From: Bradyrhizobium sp. CB1650
GTDB lineage: Bacteria; Pseudomonadota; Alphaproteobacteria; Rhizobiales; Xanthobacteraceae
Length of the DNA stretch: 64,000 bases
Assembly (NCBI RefSeq): GCF_029761915.1
Contig: NZ_CP121695.1
Location: 5,175,501 to 5,239,500, forward strand
Reading direction: 5' to 3'
Made by a program: the position numbers and the translations under genes. Positions within the stretch are counted from its first letter, which is position 1; the number at the start of each line of letters is the position of its first letter. Shown here piece after piece: positions 8,090 to 19,436 of this stretch. The notes beneath the pieces were generated by a model. The model was not told the DNA's origin and searched no databases. It saw nothing but the letters and a program-made list of their open reading frames with translations.

Positions 8090-9025
8090 TCACGCGGTGC
8101 CAGTTTCGATGCACCCTTCCATGATTGCATTGATCTCCTCACGCGAGAGGACGCCGATCTCGGCGACGAAGACGATCCGCGTCCGCGGCGTCCCCTCGGC
8201 CCTCGTTCCGCCCGCGGCCAGCGTCGCCCGGCCGCCGGCGAGTTGAAACACCAATAGCCGCCCGGGCTGCTCGACAGTCTCGAACAGCCCCTTCGCCCGC
8301 GCGAGTCTTGGCGCGAGCCGGCCGATCGCCTGCTGCAACCGCGGCAGCGACACCGGCTTGTCCGACGTCCAGCTCATGGTCTCGAACCGCTCGACGGCCG
8401 GCCGCCGCGGCCCCGGCTCGCGTGGTACCGGTACGCGATCGACGTCCGGCGAAAAAAGCAGCGCCGCGGGCACTTCGCCATGGCGAGCATCAACCAGGAC
8501 GGCTGCGGGGCGCATCGTACGGACGGCATCGCGTAGCGGCGCGCAGCCGGCTGCGTCAGCCAGATCCACCTTGCTTAGCGCGATGATGTCGGCCGCCCGA
8601 ATCTGAGATCGCAGCAATGTGTCGTCCAGCATGGTCACGGGCATCGTCGCGTCCACCACGCACAGCACGGTTTCCAGCGGCGTTTCGCGAAAGATCACGG
8701 GGTCCATCAGGTTGCGCACGACATCGGCCGGATCGGCAACGCCGCTGGTCTCGATCACGATGACGTCCGGCCGCGGATCGCGTCGAAGCAGGCTGGCGAG
8801 CGTGCGCAAGAGATCGCCTTCCAGCGTGCAGCAGATGCAGCCATTGCTCAGGCTCACGACGCCGTCGGCAGCGCCCGTGATCAGTTCGGCGTCGATGTTG
8901 ATCGCGCCGAAATCGTTGACCACGGCGGCGATCCGCCGCCCTTCGGCGTGCGCCAACAGATGATTCACGACCGTAGTCTTGCCCGCCCCGAGAAAGCCGG
9001 CCACGAGCAGAACCGGGACGGCCAC
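8090..9025 (-). CDS. CobW/COG0523 (G3E family) metal chaperone GTPase
   Basis: A 311-residue G3E-family GTPase. Walker A GFLGAGKTT is at 10-18, the family's metal-binding CxCC at 63-66 (CICC), Walker B-like VIVIETSGVADP around 95-106, and SKVD guanine specificity motif near 152. The C-terminal CobW_C domain is present. Members deliver metals (Zn, Co, Fe) to client enzymes. Only 3 bases separate its start from the upstream amidohydrolase stop and 18 bases its stop from the MBL hydrolase, so it is sandwiched between two likely metalloenzymes that could be its clients. Confidence 0.92.
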   Translation of the reverse strand: MAVPVLLVAGFLGAGKTTVVNHLLAHAEGRRIAAVVNDFGAINIDAELITGAADGVVSLSNGCICCTLEGDLLRTLASLLRRDPRPDVIVIETSGVADPADVVRNLMDPVIFRETPLETVLCVVDATMPVTMLDDTLLRSQIRAADIIALSKVDLADAAGCAPLRDAVRTMRPAAVLVDARHGEVPAALLFSPDVDRVPVPREPGPRRPAVERFETMSWTSDKPVSLPRLQQAIGRLAPRLARAKGLFETVEQPGRLLVFQLAGGRATLAAGGTRAEGTPRTRIVFVAEIGVLSREEINAIMEGCIETGTA

Positions 9026-9028
9026 GCC

Positions 9029-10519
9029 CTAGCCCTCGGCGACGGGCCGCCGCACCGGCCGGCCCGGCCTTGCCGTCACATCCAGCACACCATCCGCGAT
9101 CAGCGGATAGCCGCTCACGATGAGATGGCGTACGCCCTCCGCCGGACGATTCATCGCGGAAAACTCCGCCCGGTCGGTCAGCGTGTTGTAGTCGAACACC
9201 ACGATGTCGGCATCGGCGCCGGGCGCGAGCCTGCCCTTGGCGCGCATCGCTGGCGTGCTGTGCTGGAGGATCTCCGCCGGGATGAGAGAGCATTTGCGGA
9301 TGCCCTCCAGCAGCGACACCGTCCGCCGCTCCCGCACCCACTCGCGGATGAAGCGGGTGAAACAGCCGGCCGAGCGCGGATGCGAGGTGGCGTCCTTCGG
9401 CAGCGGCCAGGCATCGCCGGTGTAGACGCTGCCATCTGCGAGCGTCCAGGGCATGGCATCGGAGGCGATCGCGCCGCCGGGATACAGCACCGACATGTCC
9501 AGGAGATCGCGATGGTGCGCGTTGTTCTCGAGATCCAGGATGTGCCAGAGCACCAGCGTGGAAGGCTCAGTGGCCTGCGCCGCAAGCAGTTCCTCGCGGT
9601 CGCGGAAGCGCCGGCCATCGGCGACGCGCTGCACCGAGTCGTATCCGGTGCCGTTGCGCGTCTCGAATTCGGGGTCGCTGAAGAACGCGGCCGCGAGCAC
9701 GGTCGAACCGGTGCCGTAGGGGTACGCTTCCACCGTAATGGGGAGGCCCTGCGCCTGCGCCTTGGCCACCAGCTTGGCACAACGCTCGATATCGGTCTTG
9801 CTGGAGGAGTTGAAGTGGCAGATGTGCATGTGCGCGCCGGTGGCGCCGGCATAGCCGATCAGGCGGATATAGGCCTCGGCTGCGCTCTCCGGATCGATGC
9901 GGGACATGAAGGCGACGTGCGTGAAGGTCGGCACGTCATGCGTGGCTGCGAGCTGGCAGACCGCGGTGAGCTCCTGCACGCCGGCGCCGGGGGCATAGGC
10001 GTTCAGGATGCCGATGCCGATGCCGCCCTCGTTGAGCCCTTCGGCGAGACGATCGAGAATGCCGTTGACCTCCGCATCGCTCGCCACGTTGTCGATCCAG
10101 CGGCGATCACGCATGGCAGCGCCGAACGCCTCAAGTGAGCTCTCCGAGTTGGAGCCCGTCATGGCGCCGATGCGTGCGAAAGCCCAGTTGACCGCAGCGC
10201 CGTAGTTGAGCACGCGCCCTCTCGCCGCCTGCTTGCCATACCAGGCTGCGACCGGCAGGACCCCAGCCTCGAGGTCGAGCGTCGTCGTCACGCCGTCGAA
10301 CGCCTGCATGCGGTCGGCGGGGATCGACTGGCCATGCGCATGCAGGTCGATGAAGCCGGGCGCCACGACCAGACCGGTCGCATCGATGGTCTGCTCTCCG
10401 CCGCCAAGGGAGGCGCCGACCGCAGCAATCCGGCCATCCATCACCGCGACGTCGCCGACGACATCCATCCCGCTGGCCGGATCGACCACCCTGCCGCCCG
10501 TGATCACCAATCCGCCCAT
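9029..10519 (-). CDS. Amidohydrolase, N-acyl-D-amino-acid deacylase-like
   Basis: A 496-residue amidohydrolase-superfamily enzyme. The N-terminal beta-sandwich strand (LVITGGRVVDPASGMD) leads into GFIDLHAHGQS, whose HxH pair starts the metal centre; further ligands are expected in FTHVAF and HICHFN. The sequence style is closest to D-aminoacylases. I chose ATG 10519, which has GGGAG seven bases upstream, over an in-frame ATG at 10540. It is the first gene of the operon with the COG0523 GTPase and MBL hydrolase. The substrate could be another cyclic amide or N-acyl amino acid. Confidence 0.85.
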   Translation of the reverse strand: MGGLVITGGRVVDPASGMDVVGDVAVMDGRIAAVGASLGGGEQTIDATGLVVAPGFIDLHAHGQSIPADRMQAFDGVTTTLDLEAGVLPVAAWYGKQAARGRVLNYGAAVNWAFARIGAMTGSNSESSLEAFGAAMRDRRWIDNVASDAEVNGILDRLAEGLNEGGIGIGILNAYAPGAGVQELTAVCQLAATHDVPTFTHVAFMSRIDPESAAEAYIRLIGYAGATGAHMHICHFNSSSKTDIERCAKLVAKAQAQGLPITVEAYPYGTGSTVLAAAFFSDPEFETRNGTGYDSVQRVADGRRFRDREELLAAQATEPSTLVLWHILDLENNAHHRDLLDMSVLYPGGAIASDAMPWTLADGSVYTGDAWPLPKDATSHPRSAGCFTRFIREWVRERRTVSLLEGIRKCSLIPAEILQHSTPAMRAKGRLAPGADADIVVFDYNTLTDRAEFSAMNRPAEGVRHLIVSGYPLIADGVLDVTARPGRPVRRPVAEG

Positions 10520-10631
10520 CTCGCTGCTCCCGCATTCCAAAACCCGGTTCTTCCAAGCCGGCGATCAGCTCGGAAGGCGCGCGGAGGAGCGTAGCGAGAG
10601 GTATCAACGCGTCAAGGCGCGTGCCGGAATG

Positions 10632-12254
<1,623 letters not shown>

Positions 12255-12374
12255 GAGGTCTTTGGGGGATTTTTGCGTTGCAGCGTAATAGGCCATAAGG
12301 GCGGCCAGGGGAAGCCCGGCCGCACCCGGATTCCCCCTCGCCAAGCGCCAAAATCCCGCTGTCTGCCCCGAGGG

Positions 12375-13982
12375 TTAGGCCTTGTACACCTCGACGGTCT
12401 GCATCATGCCCATCTCCTCATGGTTCATCATGTGGCAGTGGAGCATGAAGATGCCGGTGAAATCGAGGAAGCGGGAGCGGAACACGACCTGGCCGCCCTT
12501 GCGCTCGACGATCACGGAGTCCCGCCATTCCGGCGTCGCCAGCGCCTTGCCGTTGACCGAGACCACCTGGAACGGATTGGTGTGGATGTGGAAGACGTGA
12601 TCGTCATGCTCATGCGTGTTGACGATGGTCCACTCCTCGACCGCGCCCAGCTTGACCCGGTGATCGATACGGGCGGGGTCGAACTTCTTGCCGTCGATGA
12701 AGAAGCCGAATTCCTGCCAATGCCCGGCGGCATCGGCCTCCGGCGCGGTCGCCGACAGCACCACCTTGCGGCGGTTGGTGATTTCGCTGTCCTTGATGGT
12801 CGCGAGCGGCGCCGGCGGCAAGCCACGCGGCAGCTTCATGTCCATCGGTGCGCCCGACACCACGACCCGCGCCAGCGGGCCGACCGGAGACGGATGACCC
12901 TGATCGTAGGGCGCCGCGTTGAAGGCATAAGTTCCGGCAGCGCCGGCCTTCACCAGGATATCCGCGCGCTGGCCCGGCGCGATCAGGAGCTGCTTCAGCT
13001 TCTGCACGGCGCCGAGCTGGATGCCGTCATAGGCAATCGCGAGCAAGTCGTGCTTCTCCAGGTCGAGCAGCATGTCGTCCTGATAGGCCGCGTTGAGGAT
13101 ACGCCAGCGCTGCACCTCGCCGGGACGCATCTCGATCACCGGCCGCCGCTGCCCGTTGATCGCGAGGAACCGCGTCGCCGTCTCCGGAAACAGCGTCTCG
13201 AAATTCTCGATCATGCCGTTGGCGTCAAAGACCACCTGGCTCAGCACCATCAGGCGCTCGCGCGCGGCCGTGATCTCCGGAACCTCGGCGAAATCACCCT
13301 CGATGATGGCGGCGCCCACCATGCCGCTAGACATCTGGATGTCGGCGCTGCCGTGGTGGTGGGGGTGATACCAGTAGGTGCCGCTTGTGTGATCGGCCGG
13401 CAGCGTGATCTCGATGTTGTAGCTGTGTCCGGGCGCCATCGAACGCATGATGTTGTCCGCGATCCCGCCCGGGCTGACATGGGCGCCGTGGAAATGGAAA
13501 TTGGTGTTGTTGAACTGATGCGGGTGGCTGATGTCGGCGGGGAGCCCGTCGCGGTTCGGCGGCAGATCGTTGACCATCTTGATCCGCAGCGTGTCGCCAG
13601 GCTTCATGCGCAGGGTTGGCCCGGGACTGCCGCCCTCATAGGACCTGACATAGAGCCTGACGCCGCCGATCTGGCGATAGGCGTAAGCACAACGCAAGGT
13701 CGTGCTCAGCACGCCATTGACGGACCGCCGCACCTCGGGCTCGACCAGCGGCTGGTCCATGGCCGGCACCGGCGCCTCCGGCACCATGCCCATCGTCGGC
13801 GACATGTCCGCGGCGGGCGAGGCGCCGGCATGGTTGTGCATGGCATGCTGGGCGTTCGCGGCGCCCGCGAACAATGACAGCGCGCCCACCTTCAGACTGC
13901 AATCGAGCAGCTCCCGCCGCGACAGCCTGGTCGTGCCGGCCGCCGTGCTGGCCGGAGAGAGATCGTTCGAATCCTGCTGCAT
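12375..13982 (-). CDS. Tat-exported multicopper oxidase
   Basis: A 535-residue laccase-like oxidase. Copper motifs are complete: HFHG (163-166), YHPHHHGS (~205-212), HVFHIHTNPFQ and the C-terminal HCHMMNHEEMGMM carrying the type 1 and trinuclear ligands. The N-terminus has a twin-arginine signal (LSRRELLDC then a hydrophobic stretch to AANAQ). Residues ~46-75 are rich in Met and His (HAMHNHAG..., MSPTMGM), a possible copper-handling tail. ATG 13982 is preferred to an in-frame upstream start at 14039. It likely oxidises Cu(I) or phenols in the periplasm. Confidence 0.93.
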   Translation of the reverse strand: MQQDSNDLSPASTAAGTTRLSRRELLDCSLKVGALSLFAGAANAQHAMHNHAGASPAADMSPTMGMVPEAPVPAMDQPLVEPEVRRSVNGVLSTTLRCAYAYRQIGGVRLYVRSYEGGSPGPTLRMKPGDTLRIKMVNDLPPNRDGLPADISHPHQFNNTNFHFHGAHVSPGGIADNIMRSMAPGHSYNIEITLPADHTSGTYWYHPHHHGSADIQMSSGMVGAAIIEGDFAEVPEITAARERLMVLSQVVFDANGMIENFETLFPETATRFLAINGQRRPVIEMRPGEVQRWRILNAAYQDDMLLDLEKHDLLAIAYDGIQLGAVQKLKQLLIAPGQRADILVKAGAAGTYAFNAAPYDQGHPSPVGPLARVVVSGAPMDMKLPRGLPPAPLATIKDSEITNRRKVVLSATAPEADAAGHWQEFGFFIDGKKFDPARIDHRVKLGAVEEWTIVNTHEHDDHVFHIHTNPFQVVSVNGKALATPEWRDSVIVERKGGQVVFRSRFLDFTGIFMLHCHMMNHEEMGMMQTVEVYKA

Positions 13983-14217
13983 GTGAGTTCCCGCCCCTTG
14001 ATCCCTTCCCTCAATCAATTTGATTCGACTGCAAAGCAAGGGGGAATGGGAATTTCACCGTAGGCGTACGGCCTCTTCATTCGTTGTAAACGCCCTACCC
14101 GTTTCTATTCCCGGATGACGAATCATGACAGCTTCACGCGAGCGTTGGCGCGTACCCTTCGGGCATCGATGCCGTCAGCATCATGATGTCCTCCAAACCT
14201 TGTACGAGGATCAGAAC

Positions 14218-16989
14218 ATGCGGCCTTCGCGACGCGAGTTCGTGAAGTGGTTATCGGCGGGCGGCATCTCGGTCAGCCTGTCGCATCTCGGTCTGGCGAA
14301 GGAGGCTCCCTTCGCCTCGCACGAGACACTTCCCGGGCGCGGCAATTTCAACCCTGCGGCGAAAGGCACCGGTCGCGTCGACGGGGTCGCCAAGGTCACG
14401 GGCGCAAAGCTCTACGCCTCCGATTTCCGCGCCAATGACCTGCCGGGCTGGCCGAAAGCCACCTCTCACGCGATCCTGGTCCGCGCCAACGACGCCACGC
14501 ATGTCTACACCGGCATGGACCTCGCGCGCCTGTCGGGCGCGCTGAAGCCGTCCGTCATCGTCACCGCCGCCGATCTCGACAGGATCGGCACGCAAGTGCC
14601 CGAGTTCTACGCCGGCGACCTGTTCTGTCCGCCCGGCAAGACGCCGCTTTACCTCGGACAGCCGGTCGCGCTGCTGATCTTCGAAAAGTTCGACGCCTAC
14701 GACCAGGCGCGCCTCGTGCTGCGCGACGGCACCTTCGTCAAATTCGGCGAGGAAACCGGGCCGGTGATCGCGCCCGACTACGGCTCCTACCGCTTCACCC
14801 GCCTCGCCGATGCGCGGCCTGAGAAGCCGGACATTTATTCGCCGATCCAGGCCGGCTGGGTCTCGCCCAAAAAGGTCCAGAACGCGGCACTGCCGGTTTG
14901 GTCGCCGCTCGCCAAGGAGATGCCGGCCGATTACGCCAAGGCCGCCAAATATGGCGAGCAGATCCGCGCCGAGCTCGCGGCGGACAATGCTTCGCTGCTG
15001 GTGCTCGACCGCGAGTTCGAGACGCAATCGGTCGACCCGATGTTCCTCGAGCCCGAATGCGGGCTCGCCTGGTACAACGGCAAGGGCGGCAATCTCGAGC
15101 TGGTGCTCGGCGTGCAGTCGCCCTATGAGGCGGCCGAGTCGATCGCGCATCTGCTCGCCAAGGCCCGCGCGCCCTACAAGCCCGCAAATATCAACGCTCA
15201 GTTCGCGCATGTCGGCGGCGGCTTCGGCGGCCGCGATCACACGCCGTTCATTCTCTACGTCGCGCTCGCGGCGATCTGCTTTCCGGGCAAGCCGGTGCGG
15301 CTCGCCCATGACCGCTACCAGCAGTTCCAGGGCGGCATCAAGCGCCATCCGATCAAGATGCGGTCGCGGATCGGCATCGACCGCGCCACCGGCAAGATCA
15401 AGGCCTTCGCCGCCGACCACGTGCTCGACGGCGGCGGGCTCGCCAACTTCTCCGCCAATGTCGCCGTCGTCGCCGCCACCGGTGCGATCGGCATCTACGA
15501 CATTCCCAAGGTCGACGTCATCACGGTTGCGCTGCATTCGCGCGGCGTGACCGCCGGCTCGATGCGCGGCTATGGCACGCTGCAGACCATGACGGCGCTG
15601 GAAGTGCTGATCGACGAGGCGGCAGGCGAGCTCAAGCTCGATCCGATCGAATTCCGCCGGCGCAATGCGCTCAAGCAGAACGGCCGGACCATGACCGGCA
15701 ATCCCTACATCGTCTCGGTGCGCACGCCGGAAATCCTCGACAAGCTGGAAAAGCATCCGATCTGGCAGCAGCGCGCGCAGTTCAAGCAGGCGTCAACGGA
15801 CCGGTTGGTCGGCACCGGCGTTGCCTGCGTGACCAAGGACTACGGCTCCGGCGCCGACTGCTCGCTCGGCCGCGTCGAACTCGGCGCCGACGGCAAGATC
15901 GCGATCTTCTGCGATCACGTCGAGATGGGTAACGGCATCGGCACGGCACTGGCAAACCGCGTCGCCGGCCACCTCGGCGCCATTGCCGACGAGGTCTCGG
16001 TCGCCCGCGTCGACAGCTACGACGCGCTCGGCCTCGTCACGTCGGGCGATCCCTACACCATGGATCAGAAGACCCAGGATGCGGCTTCGAGGAATCCGCG
16101 GTGGGTACCGTCGATCAGCTCGGCCACATCGGCTTCGATCGGCGCCCATGTCGGCACGCATTCCTCCGCCGAGGCCGCCCGCATCATCTTCCGCTTCGGC
16201 CTCTGGCCCGCGGCGCTGGAGCTGTGGCGCATCGCGAAGAGCGATCCGCAGGCACGGCAGTGGGCGAACGCGACCTGGCAGAACGGCCAGCTCGTGATGC
16301 CCGGCCTCGAACCGCTCGCACTGCCTGCGCTCGCGGCAACCGCCCATGCCCGCGGCTTCGTCACCGGCGCGGTCGCGCACAGCTTTTCGCGCTGGGCCTG
16401 GTCGCGCGCCCGCTTCCCCCTGTTCGGCGAACAGTGGCGCGCCGACATCGACGCGCTCGCGATCCGCAAGGGGGGCGGCAAGTTCGAGCGGATCAACCGC
16501 TCGAGCGTCAAGTTTCCGCCGACCGACAACAACCGCATCGGCACCGCCTATACCTCGATGTGCGGCACCCTTGTCCGTGTCGAGATCGAGCGTGCGACCG
16601 GGGCACTTCGCATTGCCAAGGCCTATAGCGTGTTCGAGTGCGGCGCCGCGCTGGTGCCCGAGGTCGTGATGGGCCAGTCCCATGGCGGCTTCGCCATGGG
16701 CGTCGGCTACGCGCTGCTCGAAACTTTGCCACCGTTCGAAGGTGGCCCCGGCAACGGCGAATGGAATCTCGGGCGCTACCTCATCGCGCGCGGCTCTGAC
16801 CTGCCGCTGCGCGATCTCGAGATCGAGATGCTGAAGCCGTCGACCCCGGACGAAGCGCCCAAGGGCATGGCGGAGGTCGTCATGATCCCGATCGTGCCGG
16901 CGCTGATCAATGCCATCCATGACGCCACCGGCCACCGCTTCCGCGCGCTGCCGGTTACCGCAAGCCTATTGAAGGGAGTGCTCGCGTGA
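14218..16989 (+). CDS. Molybdopterin-binding xanthine dehydrogenase-family large subunit (IorB-like), Tat-exported
   Basis: A 923-residue molybdenum hydroxylase large subunit. Seen directly: a twin-arginine N-terminus (SRREFVKWLSAGG), GGGFGGRDHT, the GSMRGYG loop and near the C-terminus PKGMAEVVMIP, whose Glu is at the place of the catalytic Glu of the family. The separate 2Fe-2S subunit and absent FAD subunit match isoquinoline 1-oxidoreductase/aldehyde oxidase-like enzymes that pass electrons to cytochromes. ATG 14218 has GAGGA upstream. The stop overlaps the next start (GTGA). The substrate is probably an aldehyde or N-heterocycle. Confidence 0.92.
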   Translation: MRPSRREFVKWLSAGGISVSLSHLGLAKEAPFASHETLPGRGNFNPAAKGTGRVDGVAKVTGAKLYASDFRANDLPGWPKATSHAILVRANDATHVYTGMDLARLSGALKPSVIVTAADLDRIGTQVPEFYAGDLFCPPGKTPLYLGQPVALLIFEKFDAYDQARLVLRDGTFVKFGEETGPVIAPDYGSYRFTRLADARPEKPDIYSPIQAGWVSPKKVQNAALPVWSPLAKEMPADYAKAAKYGEQIRAELAADNASLLVLDREFETQSVDPMFLEPECGLAWYNGKGGNLELVLGVQSPYEAAESIAHLLAKARAPYKPANINAQFAHVGGGFGGRDHTPFILYVALAAICFPGKPVRLAHDRYQQFQGGIKRHPIKMRSRIGIDRATGKIKAFAADHVLDGGGLANFSANVAVVAATGAIGIYDIPKVDVITVALHSRGVTAGSMRGYGTLQTMTALEVLIDEAAGELKLDPIEFRRRNALKQNGRTMTGNPYIVSVRTPEILDKLEKHPIWQQRAQFKQASTDRLVGTGVACVTKDYGSGADCSLGRVELGADGKIAIFCDHVEMGNGIGTALANRVAGHLGAIADEVSVARVDSYDALGLVTSGDPYTMDQKTQDAASRNPRWVPSISSATSASIGAHVGTHSSAEAARIIFRFGLWPAALELWRIAKSDPQARQWANATWQNGQLVMPGLEPLALPALAATAHARGFVTGAVAHSFSRWAWSRARFPLFGEQWRADIDALAIRKGGGKFERINRSSVKFPPTDNNRIGTAYTSMCGTLVRVEIERATGALRIAKAYSVFECGAALVPEVVMGQSHGGFAMGVGYALLETLPPFEGGPGNGEWNLGRYLIARGSDLPLRDLEIEMLKPSTPDEAPKGMAEVVMIPIVPALINAIHDATGHRFRALPVTASLLKGVLA

Positions 16990-17510
16990 CGACCCTCAGC
17001 CTCACCATCAACGGCCTGAAGCATGGCCCGATGGACGTCCGCGACGATCTCTCGATGAATGATTTCCTGCGCGAGATCCTGGGCATGACCGGGACCAAGT
17101 TCGGCTGCGGCGCTGCCCAATGCCTGAGCTGCGCCATCATCGTCGACGAGCCCGATGGCACCAGCTACACCAGCCCGACCTGCATCGCCCCCGCCGCGAA
17201 TTTCGACGGCAAGTCGATCCGCACCGTCGAGGGCCACGCCAAGGACGGTGAGCTTTCCGCCTTGCAAAAGGCCTTCATCGACCACTTCGCCTTCCAGTGC
17301 GGCTACTGCACCGCCGGCTTTCTCAACGAGGGCCAGGTGCTGCTCGAACGCCTCGCGCGCAAGCCGGTGTCGCGCGAGGCGCTGGAGCAAACGATCGCAG
17401 ACGCGCTCGACGGCCATCTCTGCCGCTGCACCGGCTACATCAAATATCACGAGGCGGTGCGCGACGTGATCCTGGCCGATTCAAAACGCTACCTCATCGC
17501 CTCCAAGTGA
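16986..17510 (+). CDS. 2Fe-2S subunit of molybdenum hydroxylase (IorA-like)
   Basis: A 174-residue protein with both iron-sulfur clusters of the family: a plant-ferredoxin-type cluster (Cys41, 46, 49 and 66) and the helical-domain cluster (CGYC at 105-108, CRC at 146-148). It relays electrons from the molybdenum cofactor. It starts at GTG 16986, overlapping the large-subunit stop, and is followed 8 bases later by the cytochrome gene. It has no signal sequence of its own, so export by hitch-hiking with the Tat-targeted large subunit is the likely route. Confidence 0.95.
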   Translation: MTTLSLTINGLKHGPMDVRDDLSMNDFLREILGMTGTKFGCGAAQCLSCAIIVDEPDGTSYTSPTCIAPAANFDGKSIRTVEGHAKDGELSALQKAFIDHFAFQCGYCTAGFLNEGQVLLERLARKPVSREALEQTIADALDGHLCRCTGYIKYHEAVRDVILADSKRYLIASK

Positions 17511-17518
17511 CACGAGCC

Positions 17519-18136
17519 ATGATCTCCGACGCGCGCTTCAAGACGATGGCCGTGGTCGCGGCGCTCGCCAGCAGCCTTTGTGCGGGCTACGCGGCCTCCG
17601 AGACGGCGAGCCATGCGCTGGCCTCGCCCGAGAGCTTCGCCAACATTGCCGATACCGACAAGCGCTCGGCCGCGATCTTCACCGAGCTCGGCAAGGTGCT
17701 GACGCATCCGCGCTGCACCAACTGCCACCCGGCCGGCGATAGCCCGCGCCAAGGCGACAATCCGCATCTCCATCAGCCGCCGGTCACGCGCGGTGCCGAT
17801 GGCCACGGCGTCGAGTCGATGCGCTGCCACACCTGCCACCAGAAGGCCAATTTCGAGCCCGGCCGCATCCCCGGCCATCCCGAATGGCATCTCGCGCCAC
17901 GTGAGATGGCCTGGGAAGGCAAGACGATCGGCGAAATCTGCGAGCAGATCAGAGATCCCGCGCGCAACGGCGGCCGCAAGGTGGACGACCTCATCGACCA
18001 TATCGGCACGGACACGCTGGTCGGCTGGGCCTGGAAGCCCGGCTTCGGCCGCTCGCCCGCGCCGGGCACGCAAGCGCAGGCCGGCGCGCTGGTCGAAGCC
18101 TGGGTGAAGACCGGTGCCGCCTGTCCCGCGCCGTGA
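17519..18136 (+). CDS. Exported diheme cytochrome c, partner of the molybdenum hydroxylase
   Basis: A 205-residue exported protein with an N-terminal hydrophobic segment (residues ~8-26) and two CxxCH heme attachment sites: CTNCH at 66-70 and CHTCH at 103-107. A conserved-looking GHPEWHLAP segment may supply axial ligands. It starts 8 bases after the 2Fe-2S subunit, so it is almost certainly the electron acceptor of the hydroxylase, feeding the respiratory chain. Several bacterial isoquinoline/aldehyde oxidoreductases have such a cytochrome partner; here it is separate rather than fused. Confidence 0.88.
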   Translation: MISDARFKTMAVVAALASSLCAGYAASETASHALASPESFANIADTDKRSAAIFTELGKVLTHPRCTNCHPAGDSPRQGDNPHLHQPPVTRGADGHGVESMRCHTCHQKANFEPGRIPGHPEWHLAPREMAWEGKTIGEICEQIRDPARNGGRKVDDLIDHIGTDTLVGWAWKPGFGRSPAPGTQAQAGALVEAWVKTGAACPAP

Positions 18137-18298
18137 CGAGGCGCTGGGGGCCAGTGCTCATGAACGTCGGCCTCCGAGGGTAAAGCGGAAGTCGCTCCGC
18201 TTGGTCGTCATCGACGGCTTATGAACCCTGCTCGAACCTCCAGAACCTTTCCAGCCTCCGATGACGGATGCTAAGACAGCATCAGGTCGGGGGCTGAT

Positions 18299-19291
18299 AT
18301 GGAACGGCGGACATTTATCGGGATTGCGGCAGTAGGGGCTGCCTGGCCTCTTATGGCGCGCGCGCAGCAGAATGTGACGAGCCCAAGAATCAATCGGGTT
18401 GGTGTCCTCTGGCACGCCAGTAATGCGGATGAAGAGAAGGTCTATTTGGATGTCCTAACGAAGGCGTTCAGCGACCTTGGCTATGTCGAAGGCAAGAACA
18501 TCGAGTTCCTTCATCGATTTCCCGCCGAGCAACCGGAACGGTTTCGTGCGCTTGCACGCGAGCTTGCCGCGGACAAGGTCGACGCAATTGTCGCAGTGAC
18601 TGCGTTGGGCGCAAAAGAGGCTAAGCAGGCCACAAGCACCATTCCGATTGTATTTGTCATTGTATCCGACCCAGTCGGTGGCGGTCTTGTCGAGAGTCTT
18701 GCGCGACCCGGAGGCAACGCCACGGGTCTCTCGCTCATGGCGATCGACCTGAGCGGGAAGCGTTTGGCGTTGTTGAAGGAGGCGGTTCCGTACCTGTCGC
18801 GTGTAGCATTTTTGGTGGATAAGACCGATCAGTTCGCGCAGCGCGCGGTCAAAGCCAATCAGGCTGCAGCCGAAGTGCTTGGAATTTCGTTGTGGCCCGC
18901 GGAGGTATCGGCGCCCGATGACATTGAGCCCGCGTTCTCCAAAATTGCTCGAGACCACGCCGACGGCGTAATCTTGGGAGCCGGATCGATGTTATTTAAT
19001 GAGCGGGCACGTATTGGTTCATCGGCTCTGGCACACAGGCTGCCGACGCTGTCGTACATCGCGGAGATGGTCCCGCACGGTCTTCTGCTGTCGTACGGTC
19101 AGGATTTCCCCGATTTTTTCCGCCGCGCAGCGGCCGACATTGACAAGATACTGAGAGGCGCGAAGCCTGCCGATATCCCGGTCGAACAGCCCACGCGCTT
19201 CAAATTGGCCCTGAACCTGAAGACCGCCAAGGCCCTCGGCCTCGCCGCGCCACCTTCACTGCTGGCGACCGCCGACGAGGTGATTGAGTAG
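18299..19291 (+). CDS. Orphan ABC transporter substrate-binding protein (ABC_sub_bind family)
   Basis: A 330-residue periplasmic binding protein with a signal peptide (MERRTFIGIAAVG...MARAQQ) that carries a weak twin-arginine-like ERRTF. It then reads VGVLWHAS, ALGAKEAKQAT, IPIVFVIVSDPVGGGLV and SLARPGGNATG, the hallmarks of the family grouped with tryptophan/tyrosine-binding proteins. No permease or ATPase is adjacent. The base composition by eye is noticeably less GC-rich than the operons on both sides, and third positions are less biased, suggesting acquisition. Such orphans are abundant in Bradyrhizobium. Confidence 0.88.
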   Translation: MERRTFIGIAAVGAAWPLMARAQQNVTSPRINRVGVLWHASNADEEKVYLDVLTKAFSDLGYVEGKNIEFLHRFPAEQPERFRALARELAADKVDAIVAVTALGAKEAKQATSTIPIVFVIVSDPVGGGLVESLARPGGNATGLSLMAIDLSGKRLALLKEAVPYLSRVAFLVDKTDQFAQRAVKANQAAAEVLGISLWPAEVSAPDDIEPAFSKIARDHADGVILGAGSMLFNERARIGSSALAHRLPTLSYIAEMVPHGLLLSYGQDFPDFFRRAAADIDKILRGAKPADIPVEQPTRFKLALNLKTAKALGLAAPPSLLATADEVIE

Positions 19292-19436
19292 GGCGCACTA
19301 CTTCCGTCGCTGATGCGCGATGCTTGCCCCGACCGGCGCTTGTGCCCCTATCTCAGACATCGGACGCTGCAAGCGCCATGAGCTGAGAGCCATGGATAGT
19401 TGCCCCCACCTGGGCTGCGGCCATGGCGCGGAGTCC

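Noticed and set aside
14251..15756. A long minus-strand open frame inside the molybdenum hydroxylase gene
   Set aside because: Same bias artefact; the plus-strand protein has complete family motifs across this interval.
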